From DATBLE01 sp046734415 (lineage in GTDB: Bacteria > Actinomycetota > Thermoleophilia > Gaiellales > Gaiellaceae): a stretch of DNA of 5,633 bases. The stretch lies in NCBI GenBank assembly GCA_046734415.1, contig JBKPRD010000328.1:1-5633 (forward strand), in the 5' to 3' direction. A model generated the notes under the pieces. The model worked only from the letters and a program-made list of their open reading frames with translations, did no database searches and had not been told where the DNA came from. The position numbers and the translations under genes are program-made. This document shows, in pieces, positions 1 to 4,784 of this stretch (position 1 is its first letter; every line of letters begins with the position of its first letter).

Positions 1-177
1 AGCCTCGGTCTCCTCCTTGGAGCAGTGGATCATCAGGCCACCCTCGCCGCTGACCCCCACCGCCATGTGGCCGTCGATCATGAAGCCGATGCCGCCGAAC
101 ATCTTCTGCTCGGTGTAGCCGTCCTCGGAGGCGATCAGCTCTCGGATCCGGTTGGCGAGATCCTCGTCGTAAGCCAT
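1..177 (-). CDS. TfoX/Sxy N-terminal domain family protein (partial, N-terminal 59 residues)
   Basis: The reading frame starts with ATG at 177-175 and stays open to the left edge, so the C-terminal half is missing. The protein begins MAYDEDLANRIRELI, then shows the family hallmark KMFGGIGFMIDGHMAVGV at residues 25-42 and a GGLMIHC strand at about 47-53. These match the N-terminal domain of TfoX/Sxy-like proteins, usually about 110 residues when they stand alone. TfoX/Sxy was named for competence regulation in Gammaproteobacteria. In actinobacteria such short stand-alone members are common and their function is not established, so I infer no competence role. An in-frame ATG at 189-187 would add MIVT, but the MAYDE start is typical of the family. 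No clear Shine-Dalgarno sequence is visible; a weak CATGAT at 190-185 could be a -10 for a nearly leaderless message. Confidence 0.88.
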   Translation of the reverse strand, partial: MAYDEDLANRIRELIASEDGYTEQKMFGGIGFMIDGHMAVGVSGEGGLMIHCSKEETEA

Positions 178-383
178 CGTGACAATCATGGCCCATGGGG
201 GCCCTTGACACCGCTAATCGGGCCTCGCCTGCCCGCCCCCGCCGCCGGGCATCGGCATAACGCCGAGATCGGTCAACCTGGCCTGTGTTTCAGCGCCTAC
301 GGCCACAAATTCGGAATCAACCATCTAGGGGGTTAGGTGGTCTGCTTGGGCCGCCGAGCATCACCAGCGCCCACGCGGGAGGA

Positions 384-448
384 ACAGAGAGCCTGGCGGA
401 GTTGCTGGCGGCCATCCGGCTAGCGAGCGCGTCCGCCAGGCTCTGTGT
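384..448. repeat. Long inverted repeat / structured hairpin
   Basis: A perfect 13-bp inverted repeat, AGAGCCTGGCGGA at 388-400 and TCCGCCAGGCTCT at 432-444, is extended by three more pairs (384-386 with 446-448) after a single G/G mismatch. The 31-base loop can form a second hairpin: GCTGG at 404-408 pairs with CCGGC at 416-420, including one wobble. As RNA this would be a stable two-tier stem-loop. No T-run follows on either strand, so it is not a standard intrinsic terminator. It could be a structured leader or small RNA, a folded protein-binding site, or a relic of a small inverted-repeat element. I recognise no known riboswitch in it. Confidence 0.6.
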
Positions 449-489
449 ACAGATCGGCAATCCGGGCAATTTCCTTGCGGAGCGGCGCC

Positions 490-520
490 ACAAAAGTTCG
501 CTAATTGCGACATTTTTTGT
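490..520 (+). terminator. Imperfect hairpin with T-run (terminator-like)
   Basis: ACAAAA at 490-495 pairs with TTTTGT at 515-520. Inside, GTTCGC at 496-501 pairs with GCGAC at 507-511 with one bulged T, around a TAATT loop. A run of six T lies at 513-518. The shape resembles an intrinsic terminator reading rightward, but the GC stem is short and no gene on the plus strand precedes it. It could equally be an operator or part of the promoter region of the gene at 612. Confidence 0.25.
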
Positions 521-611
521 CCGTGTTTGCGTTGCAGACCTCTCGCTGCGGAAAAATGCGAATACGAACATTCTGCGGCGACGTCCACCGGGGAGGGCGG
601 ACGCTCTGCTA

Positions 612-806
612 GTGAAAAAACTCGTCACGGTTGGCGCAGCTTTCTCTGCAATTGCCGCGTGCGCTGCGTCTGCGGGCGCGACCGTCGGACGCTCGTCTGA
701 CCAGCCCACTTGCACCTGGGGAGCATCCTCAATTACCGCGACCTACGAGAACGGGCAGATAGTCCAGTCCACGCCACAGACAACTGGCTGCACTTCCACC
801 CCCTGA
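612..806 (+). CDS. Small exported protein, possible lipoprotein (unknown function)
   Basis: A 64-residue protein starting with GTG at 612 and ending TGA at 804-806. I chose this start because it gives a textbook export signal: MKK, a hydrophobic stretch LVTVGAAFSAIAA, then C17. IAAC at residues 14-17 fits the lipobox pattern [LVI][ASTVI][GAS]C, so it may be a lipoprotein. A signal-peptidase-I site after ASAGA (about residue 22) is the alternative. The mature part is short, polar and rich in Ser/Thr, with two further cysteines (in PTCTW and TTGCTS) that could form a disulfide outside the cell. A GGGAGG lies at 591-596, rather far from the start (15 bases). The frame stays open upstream but that part has no protein-like character. 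I recognise no family. The small membrane peptide at 820 follows 13 bases later and could be co-transcribed. Confidence 0.55.
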   Translation: MKKLVTVGAAFSAIAACAASAGATVGRSSDQPTCTWGASSITATYENGQIVQSTPQTTGCTSTP

Positions 807-819
807 CTTGGGCACGACT

Positions 820-942
820 ATGCCGGATTGGAGTGTGCTGCTGCTAGCCGCGATCGGCGCCTGGATAATCTTCTCGGTCATCTTTGGCTTGGTCTTCGGC
901 CAGGTGCTCAGCCGTCTTCCGGACGCCCCACCGCTGGCTTAG
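820..942 (+). CDS. 40-residue single-span membrane peptide
   Basis: ATG at 820, TAG at 940-942. The protein reads MPDWSVLLLAAIGAW, then IIFSVIFGLVFGQVL, then a short tail SRLPDAPPLA. Residues 5-30 form one clear hydrophobic helix with small-residue spacing, ending in a basic residue (R32), which suggests a single membrane span with a cytoplasmic C-terminus. Similar very short one-span peptides are common in actinobacterial genomes and usually have no known function. No convincing Shine-Dalgarno is visible upstream; the gene starts 13 bases after the stop of the exported protein. Its stop codon falls exactly where the transposase remnant begins, so the natural C-terminus may have been cut off or replaced. 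It could be a chance frame; the hydrophobic pattern is the main support. Confidence 0.42.
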   Translation: MPDWSVLLLAAIGAWIIFSVIFGLVFGQVLSRLPDAPPLA

Positions 943-1283
943 GTAGTTCCTAACGAGGTTGTTCAGTCTCGAGGCCGGGGTTGGTGGCCGAGGCTGCCGT
1001 GTGGTCGGTGGTAGTTGTAGCGGGTGAGGTAGGCCCGTAAGGCGTGTGTGCGTTCGCTGGAGCTGCCGTAGACGCGGGCGTATGCCCATTCGTGGAGGAG
1101 CGTCTGGATGAAGCGCTCGGCCTTTCCGTTGGTGCGGGGCCGGCCGGGTTTGATCCGTAGGTGGCGGAGGTCGAGCTCGGTGATGGCGCGGGCATAGGCG
1201 TGGCTGCTGTAGGCGGAGCCGTTATCGCTCATCACAGCGCGGACGCGGACGCCGCGCTGGACCTTTTCACGCGCACCATCCAG
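943..1283 (-). pseudogene. IS481-family transposase, 3' remnant (truncated and frameshifted)
   Basis: The minus strand encodes the C-terminal part of a DDE integrase-core (rve) transposase. RAVMSDNGSAY carries the second catalytic Asp (codon 1226-1224). RPRTNGKAERFIQTLLHEWAY carries the catalytic Glu (codon 1118-1116). Exactly 35 residues separate them, as expected for DD(35)E enzymes, and the ending YNYHRPHGSLGHQP is typical of the IS481 group. The first catalytic Asp and the whole N-terminal helix-turn-helix region are missing: similarity fades near 1283, just before the DUF5681-like gene. One base appears lost from the G-run at 977-980. The frame before it ends early with RPRD and a stop at 963, while the next frame resumes the family ending PPASRLNNLVRNY. 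About a third of the usual 300-350-residue protein remains, so it is dead. I could not identify terminal inverted repeats or a target duplication. Confidence 0.9.
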
Positions 1284-1305
1284 AACTTGATACCGATGCA
1301 AGACT

Positions 1306-1310
1306 GGAGG
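1306..1310 (+). promoter_or_regulatory. Ribosome binding site GGAGG before the DUF5681-like gene
   Basis: GGAGG lies only two bases upstream of the GTG at 1313. The spacing is shorter than usual, yet no other in-frame start nearby gives a better arrangement, and the protein family normally begins with a short N-terminal tail like this one. It supports the GTG start. Confidence 0.5.
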
Positions 1311-1312
1311 CT

Positions 1313-1666
1313 GTGAGCGCTCCTCAGAACAGGGACGGATCAGGCCGCTGGGCAAGAGGCACTTCTGGAAACCCTGGCGGCAGGCCGAAGGGTCAGGCCG
1401 CTCTGTCCAAGTCGGCCCGCAAGCTGGTCGGCGAGGACGGTGAGGCTCTGATCCAGATCTGGTGGTCGATCGCCAACGACCCGATGCGGCGCGACCGGGA
1501 CAGGTTGGAAGCCAGCCGTCTCCTTGCCGACAGAGGCTGGGGCAAGGCGGCCGACTTCGAGCCACTGGATGGTGACCCGCTTGGCCTCGAAGACGTCGAG
1601 GCGGCAGCGGAGGAGTTCCGGCGGCGGGTCCTTCGGCTGGCCGAGCGCGAGCCGGAGGGTTCGTAG
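1313..1666 (+). CDS. DUF5681-like protein (phage/mobile-element associated)
   Basis: A 117-residue protein with GTG start and TAG stop. Residues 11-27 read GRWARGTSGNPGGRPKG, the signature of the DUF5681 family, whose members often sit next to phage terminase genes and may act as small-terminase-like or DNA-binding proteins. That context is recalled knowledge. Residues 30-80 are helical and charged and end in LEASRLLADRGWGKAA, a conserved tail in relatives. Residues 81-117 (from DFEPLDGDPLGLEDVE onward) are an acidic linker and a final helix rich in Arg and Glu. No terminase, portal or capsid gene is present in this window, so the gene is an orphan. It lies directly upstream of the broken end of the IS481 remnant and reads away from it. 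It is most likely a relic of a prophage or other mobile element. The frame is intact, so expression is possible. Confidence 0.72.
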   Translation: MSAPQNRDGSGRWARGTSGNPGGRPKGQAALSKSARKLVGEDGEALIQIWWSIANDPMRRDRDRLEASRLLADRGWGKAADFEPLDGDPLGLEDVEAAAEEFRRRVLRLAEREPEGS

Positions 1667-1680
1667 CCGACGTAGGGATC

Positions 1681-1711
1681 AGTGCGCGCCAGTTGCGCGC
1701 CAGTGCGCGCC
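1681..1711 (+). repeat. Three tandem copies of a 10-11-bp unit
   Basis: AGTGCGCGCC (1681-1690), AGTTGCGCGCC (1691-1701) and AGTGCGCGCC (1702-1711) lie head to tail just after the DUF5681-like gene. The outer copies are identical and the middle one has one extra T. They could be a protein-binding array or a slippage product. Each unit contains the self-complementary GCGCGC-like core. Confidence 0.7.
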
Positions 1712-1725
1712 CGTCTCAGGCGGAT

Positions 1726-1743
1726 TTGAGCGGTCTTGAGCGG
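1726..1743 (+). repeat. Direct repeat TTGAGCGG, two copies 10 bases apart
   Basis: TTGAGCGG occurs at 1726-1733 and 1736-1743, so the copies are phased one helical turn apart on the same face of the DNA. This lies in the non-coding stretch between the DUF5681-like gene and the end of the amidohydrolase gene. A related AACGGCT motif occurs at 1773 and again at 1793. Function unknown. Confidence 0.5.
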
Positions 1744-1747
1744 AAAG

Positions 1748-1765
1748 CGCCTTGTCGGCAAGGCG
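1748..1765. terminator. Perfect 7-bp hairpin downstream of the amidohydrolase gene
   Basis: CGCCTTG (1748-1754), loop TCGG, CAAGGCG (1759-1765). It stands 84 bases beyond the stop of the minus-strand amidohydrolase gene and 81 bases beyond the stop of the plus-strand DUF5681-like gene. It could therefore end either transcript. Neither side has a real T-run; the minus-strand reading continues only CTTTCC. A GC-rich, U-poor hairpin is a weak terminator candidate in a high-GC actinobacterium. The 1773-1797 segment just beside it can form two competing AACGG/CCGTT stems. Confidence 0.35.
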
Positions 1766-1849
1766 GGCTCTGAACGGCTCCGTTGCGCGGAAAACGGCTT
1801 GAACAGAAGGGGCCTCCACCTTGACGCGCGGGAAACCTCGGCGGTTGCG

Positions 1850-3085
1850 TTAATCCGCGCCGAGCGCCGCGAGCGTCTTCGTCGCCAGCCGGTCGAGCGC
1901 CTGCACCGAGAGCTCGAGGTGCTCCGGCCTCGTGTCCTCGAGCTTCGTGTGCGAGAGGCCTCGCAGGCTCTGGACGAAGACCATCACCGTCGGGATCCCT
2001 GCCCGCGACACCTCCGCCGCGTCGTGCAGCGGGCCGCTCGGCAGGCGGTTCGACGTCCCGGCGACCTCGATGATCGCCTCCTCGGCGAGCGCGATCAGCG
2101 CCTGGTCGAAGAGGATCGGCTCGATCGACCAGATCTTCGACCAGACGACGTCGACGTTCTCCTCTGCCGCGAACTGCTCCGAGACTCGTTTCGCCTCCGC
2201 CAGCATCGCTGCGAGCTTCCCGGCGTCGAGATGCCGCTGGTCGAGCAGCTGCTCGGCCGTCTCGACGACCGAGGTGACGATCCCGGGCTTGCAGACGACG
2301 CCGCCGCTCGTGCACACGGCGCCATCGCCGGTCTCGGCCGCGATCCGGCGGATGTCGAGCGCAAGTTTGGCGGCGCCCGCGAGCGCGTCGCGGCGGCGGT
2401 CCATCGGCGTCGAGCCCGCGTGGGCTGCCTGGCCGGTCCACGTGATCAGGTGCCGCTCGACGCCGAAGGTGCCGAGCACCACGCCGAGCGGGAGGTCGAG
2501 CGACTCGAGCACGGGGCCCTGCTCGATGTGCAGCTCGAGGTAGGCCGCCGCGTTCTCGAGCTGCCGCCGCGCGTCGGTCGCCCGGTCGAGGTCGACGCCG
2601 AACTCGCCGACCGCGGCCTCGAGGCGGATCCCGTTGGCGTCGGTGCGGTCACGAAGCTCGTCTTGGTCCGTCATCGAGCCGGCCGCGGCGCTCGACCCGA
2701 ACAGCGAGCGGCCGAAGCGGGCGCCCTCCTCGTCCGCCCAGTTGACGAGCCGCACCGTCAGCGGCGGCGTCCCTTCCTCGTTCAGGCGGCGCAACACCTC
2801 GACGCCCGCCACGACGTTCAGAGAGCCGTCCAGCCAGCCGCCGTTCGGCACCGAGTCGATGTGGCCGCCGATCAGCAGGGCGCGGTCGGATCGGCCCCGC
2901 AGCGTGAACCACTCGTTCCCGGCCTCGTCCACCTCGTACTCGGCGAAGTCGAGCTTGCCGCGGAGCCACTCGCGCGCGCGCTCCCACGTCTCGGTCCACG
3001 CGACGCGCTGGGCGCCGTTCTCGTCGCCGGTCAACTGGCGGAGCTCGCGCAATTCTGCGACTGTGCGATCCGGTTTCAGCGCCAC
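1850..3085 (-). CDS. M20-family amidohydrolase (N-carbamoyl-L-amino-acid hydrolase / allantoate amidohydrolase group)
   Basis: A 411-residue cytoplasmic metallo-enzyme, the usual length for the hydantoinase/carbamoylase amidase group. The group cleaves N-carbamoyl amino acids, ureidopropionate or allantoate, releasing CO2 and ammonia. Candidate metal ligands lie in order: GGHIDSV (H75), WLDGSLN (D86), ADEEGARFG (E119 general base, E120 ligand), LELHIEQGP (H185) and LSHTKLEDT (H379). Their spacing fits the family. H222 in AAHAGSTPMDRRRDA belongs to the dimerisation/substrate region. The usual SGAGHDA near residue 350 is SGPLHDA here, keeping the His (H354) but changing the two residues before it. 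The start is GTG at 3085; an in-frame stop lies at 3097-3095, so the start cannot be much further upstream. There is no signal peptide. Sequence alone does not decide the substrate. The gene diverges from the plus-strand pair beginning at 3109. Confidence 0.88.
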   Translation of the reverse strand: MALKPDRTVAELRELRQLTGDENGAQRVAWTETWERAREWLRGKLDFAEYEVDEAGNEWFTLRGRSDRALLIGGHIDSVPNGGWLDGSLNVVAGVEVLRRLNEEGTPPLTVRLVNWADEEGARFGRSLFGSSAAAGSMTDQDELRDRTDANGIRLEAAVGEFGVDLDRATDARRQLENAAAYLELHIEQGPVLESLDLPLGVVLGTFGVERHLITWTGQAAHAGSTPMDRRRDALAGAAKLALDIRRIAAETGDGAVCTSGGVVCKPGIVTSVVETAEQLLDQRHLDAGKLAAMLAEAKRVSEQFAAEENVDVVWSKIWSIEPILFDQALIALAEEAIIEVAGTSNRLPSGPLHDAAEVSRAGIPTVMVFVQSLRGLSHTKLEDTRPEHLELSVQALDRLATKTLAALGAD

Positions 3086-3091
3086 CGGCGA

Positions 3092-3097
3092 ACACTA
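3092..3097 (-). promoter_or_regulatory. Putative -10 box for a leaderless amidohydrolase transcript
   Basis: On the minus strand TAGTGT fits the actinobacterial -10 pattern TANNNT and ends exactly six bases before the GTG at 3085. That places the likely transcription start on the start codon itself. This spacing is characteristic of leaderless genes in actinobacteria and agrees with the absence of any Shine-Dalgarno sequence. No -35 match is seen upstream. Confidence 0.4.
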
Positions 3098-3103
3098 GTA
3101 GTG
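3093..3103. promoter_or_regulatory. 11-bp palindrome between divergent genes (possible operator)
   Basis: CACTA-G-TAGTG fills the centre of the 23-base gap between the start codons at 3085 and 3109. It overlaps the putative -10 box TAGTGT, so a protein bound here could control both directions. It is short enough to arise by chance. Confidence 0.3.
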
Positions 3104-3108
3104 GAGCG

Positions 3109-3594
3109 ATGTACGGACGCAGACGAATCCTGACCGTTACCGTGCTGCTGCTCGTCGCGGGCCTGGTCGCCGGCGGGATCGTCCTTGCGCTGAGCGGGAA
3201 CTCCCGCGCGGCGCCAACGAAGGCCGAGTACTTCGCCCGCGTCGCCGCGATCTGCCGGGTCTACGGTCCGCAGCTCGACAAGGTTGCCCCGCCGGGCGAC
3301 ATCGCCACTCCCGCCGAGGTGGCCGACCCGATCACACTCGCACTCCCGCTGGTCGTCGCGGAACTCCGCGAGGTCAAGGCCCTGCGGCCGCCGAAGGAGC
3401 TCGCGGCGGAGGTCGAGCAGTGGCTCTCGCTCCGGAACGACGCCGTCGAGCTGATGCGGCGGACGCTCCGGGAGGCGCTCCTCCCCGACGTCAGGCGCAT
3501 GGGCCCGGACTGGCTGCGCTTCATGACGGTGACGAAGCAGGCCGCGATCGTCGGCTCCAGGATCGGCTTTCCGAAGGTCTGCTCCGACGGCTGA
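3109..3594 (+). CDS. Membrane-anchored extracytoplasmic protein of unknown function
   Basis: A 161-residue protein, ATG at 3109, TGA at 3592-3594. GGAG at 3103-3106 sits just before the start. It has a basic N-terminus (MYGRRR), one hydrophobic segment at residues 8-28 (LTVTVLLLVAGLVAGGIVLAL), then a soluble part. No signal-peptidase site is obvious, so it is probably an N-terminal membrane anchor with the rest outside. The soluble part is mostly helical: KAEYFARVAAICRVYGPQLDKV (about 38-59), a proline-rich turn with PPGDIATPAEV, and LPLVVAELREVKALRPP (79-95). Only two cysteines occur, C49 and C158, which could form a disulfide outside the cell. I recognise no named domain; the layout resembles hypothetical proteins of deep-branching actinobacteria. 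The oxidoreductase gene starts 15 bases after its stop, so the two are probably one operon. Confidence 0.8.
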   Translation: MYGRRRILTVTVLLLVAGLVAGGIVLALSGNSRAAPTKAEYFARVAAICRVYGPQLDKVAPPGDIATPAEVADPITLALPLVVAELREVKALRPPKELAAEVEQWLSLRNDAVELMRRTLREALLPDVRRMGPDWLRFMTVTKQAAIVGSRIGFPKVCSDG

Positions 3595-3609
3595 GCCCTG
3601 GACGAACCT

Positions 3610-4776
3610 GTGATCCTCGCCAGCCTGAGGCAGGACGTCGTGGTCGTCGGCGGCGGCGCCGTCGGCGTGTGCTGCGCGCTCGAGCTCGCGCGGCGCGGCG
3701 CGCAGGTGACGCTGCTCGAGCGCGGAGGCGAGCTCGCCGCCGGGTGTTCGGCGGGGAACGCCGGCCTGATCTGCCCGAGCCACTCGGACCCGATCTCCAA
3801 CCCGGTCTCGCTCCGCAACGGCGTACGCTGGATGTGGAGGCGCGACAGCCCCTTCTATCTCCGCCCGCGCCCGGCGGTGCTGCCGTGGCTCGCGCGCTTC
3901 GCACGAGCTGCGTCGCGCTGGGAGGCAGGAGCGGCTGCGATCCGGGAGCTCTCGATCCCGGCCCTCGAGCTGCACGCGCAGCTGGGCGAGGAGCTCGGGA
4001 CGAGCTTCGAGCGGCTGGGGACGCTCAACGTCTACGGGACGGCCGAGGGCCTGGAGGCCGCCGGGCGCGAGGGAGAGCGCTCCGGCCTACGCTTCTCGGT
4101 GCTCGACGCCGAGCAGACGCGCGCGCTCGAGCCTTCGCTTGCAGGCCCGCTCGTCGGGGCCGTCCACTACCCGGACGAGGGCCGCGTCGACCCGAAGCGC
4201 TTCGTGCAGTCGGTCGGGCGCGCGGCGGCCGAGGCCGGCGTGGCGATCCGCACCGGCACCGAGGTCCGCTCGCTCGACGAGCTGGACGCGGACACCGTCG
4301 TGGTCGCCGCCGGCGCGTGGAGCCGGACGCTCGTCGACCTGCCGCTCGAGGGCGGCAAGGGATACCACATCGACTTCGAGCGCACGGACGACGGGCCCAG
4401 CGTCCCGACGTGGGTCCAGGAGACGTGGACGGTCGCGACCCCACTGCCGGACCGGGTCCGCCTCTCGGGGACGCTCGAGCTCGCCGGCCTCGACCTGTCC
4501 ATCTCGCAGCCGCGCGTGGACGCGATCCGCCGCGGCGGGGAGCGGTGGTTCCGCGGCCTGAAGGAGCGCCGTGCGCTCGAGACGTGGGCCGGCCTCCGCC
4601 CGTGCCTCCCGGACGGACTGCCCGCGATCGGACGGCTCGGCCGGACCGTCGTCGCGACGGGCCACGCGATGAAGGGCGTGGCGCTGGCACCGATCACCGG
4701 CCGGCTCGTCGCGCAGCTCGTCGCCGGCGAGCAGCCGGAGCACGACCTCGCGCCCTTCGACCCGGCTCGTTTCTAG
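3610..4776 (+). CDS. FAD-dependent amino-acid/amine oxidoreductase (DAO superfamily, DadA-like)
   Basis: A 388-residue protein, GTG at 3610, TAG at 4774-4776. The N-terminus has a Rossmann FAD site: VVVVGGGAVG at 10-19 (GxGxxG) and E38 in LLERGG, which would bind the ADP ribose. GCSAGNAGLICPSHSDP at 45-61 is the flavin-loop signature seen in D-amino-acid dehydrogenase (DadA) relatives. VVVAAGAWSR (230-239) is the second FAD motif. The C-terminal segment WAGLRPCLPDGLPAIGR (326-342), followed by ATGHAMKGVALAP (349-361), is typical of the DAO fold. Members of the family oxidise D-amino acids, glycine, sarcosine or proline-like amines to imino acids; the exact substrate cannot be read here. There is no signal peptide. 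It follows the anchored protein with a 15-base gap and weak ribosome-binding signal, suggesting coupled expression. Its stop lies 3 bases from the stop of the convergent TatA-like gene. Confidence 0.88.
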   Translation: MILASLRQDVVVVGGGAVGVCCALELARRGAQVTLLERGGELAAGCSAGNAGLICPSHSDPISNPVSLRNGVRWMWRRDSPFYLRPRPAVLPWLARFARAASRWEAGAAAIRELSIPALELHAQLGEELGTSFERLGTLNVYGTAEGLEAAGREGERSGLRFSVLDAEQTRALEPSLAGPLVGAVHYPDEGRVDPKRFVQSVGRAAAEAGVAIRTGTEVRSLDELDADTVVVAAGAWSRTLVDLPLEGGKGYHIDFERTDDGPSVPTWVQETWTVATPLPDRVRLSGTLELAGLDLSISQPRVDAIRRGGERWFRGLKERRALETWAGLRPCLPDGLPAIGRLGRTVVATGHAMKGVALAPITGRLVAQLVAGEQPEHDLAPFDPARF

Positions 4777-4784
4777 CGACTAGA
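4772..4784. repeat. Palindrome carrying both convergent stop codons
   Basis: TCTAG-CGA-CTAGA. The plus-strand oxidoreductase ends with TAG at 4774-4776 and the minus-strand TatA-like gene ends with TAG read from 4782-4780, so the two amber stops are mirror images around CGA. No terminator hairpin or T-run is visible near it; termination for each gene must occur inside the other. Confidence 0.6.

Larger units (their letters stand above)
178..611. other. Gene-poor intergenic stretch, 434 bases
   Basis: No frame here gives a convincing protein; the open frames on both strands are low-complexity or arginine/proline-rich shadows. The left part is GC-rich. From roughly 450 to 580 the sequence is visibly richer in A and T than the rest of the window, with runs such as ACAAAAG and ATTTTTTG. 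It holds the inverted repeat at 384-448 and the imperfect T-run hairpin at 490-520, annotated separately, plus a weaker 7-bp stem (320-326 with 335-341, one wobble pair). It separates the minus-strand TfoX-like gene from the plus-strand exported protein, so promoters for both should lie here. I could not identify a confident -35/-10 pair. Confidence 0.6.

Noticed and set aside
25..336. Plus-strand open frame of about 103 residues
   Set aside because: It is antisense to the TfoX-like gene over most of its length and has no recognisable protein features.
320..341. Hairpin ACCATCT/AGGTGGT
   Set aside because: Only a 7-bp stem with a wobble pair and an 8-base loop, no T-run; too weak to annotate separately.
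558..576. LexA/SOS-type box (GAAT-ACGAAC-ATTC)
   Set aside because: The spacing is six rather than four bases and the half-sites are not GAAC/GTTC, so it does not fit the actinobacterial SOS box.
285..611. Upstream extension of the exported-protein frame
   Set aside because: The added 109 residues are of mixed, non-conserved character and would bury the signal peptide; the GTG at 612 explains the frame better.
1284..1565. N-terminal part of the long minus-strand frame containing the transposase
   Set aside because: This part is antisense to the DUF5681-like gene and shows no transposase motifs; the frame is open only by chance.
1681..1711. CRISPR array
   Set aside because: Units are only 10-11 bp, directly adjacent, with no unique spacers and no cas genes.
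1736..3133. Plus-strand 465-residue open frame
   Set aside because: Antisense to the M20 amidohydrolase, Arg/Glu-rich with no domain; a typical GC-rich shadow frame.
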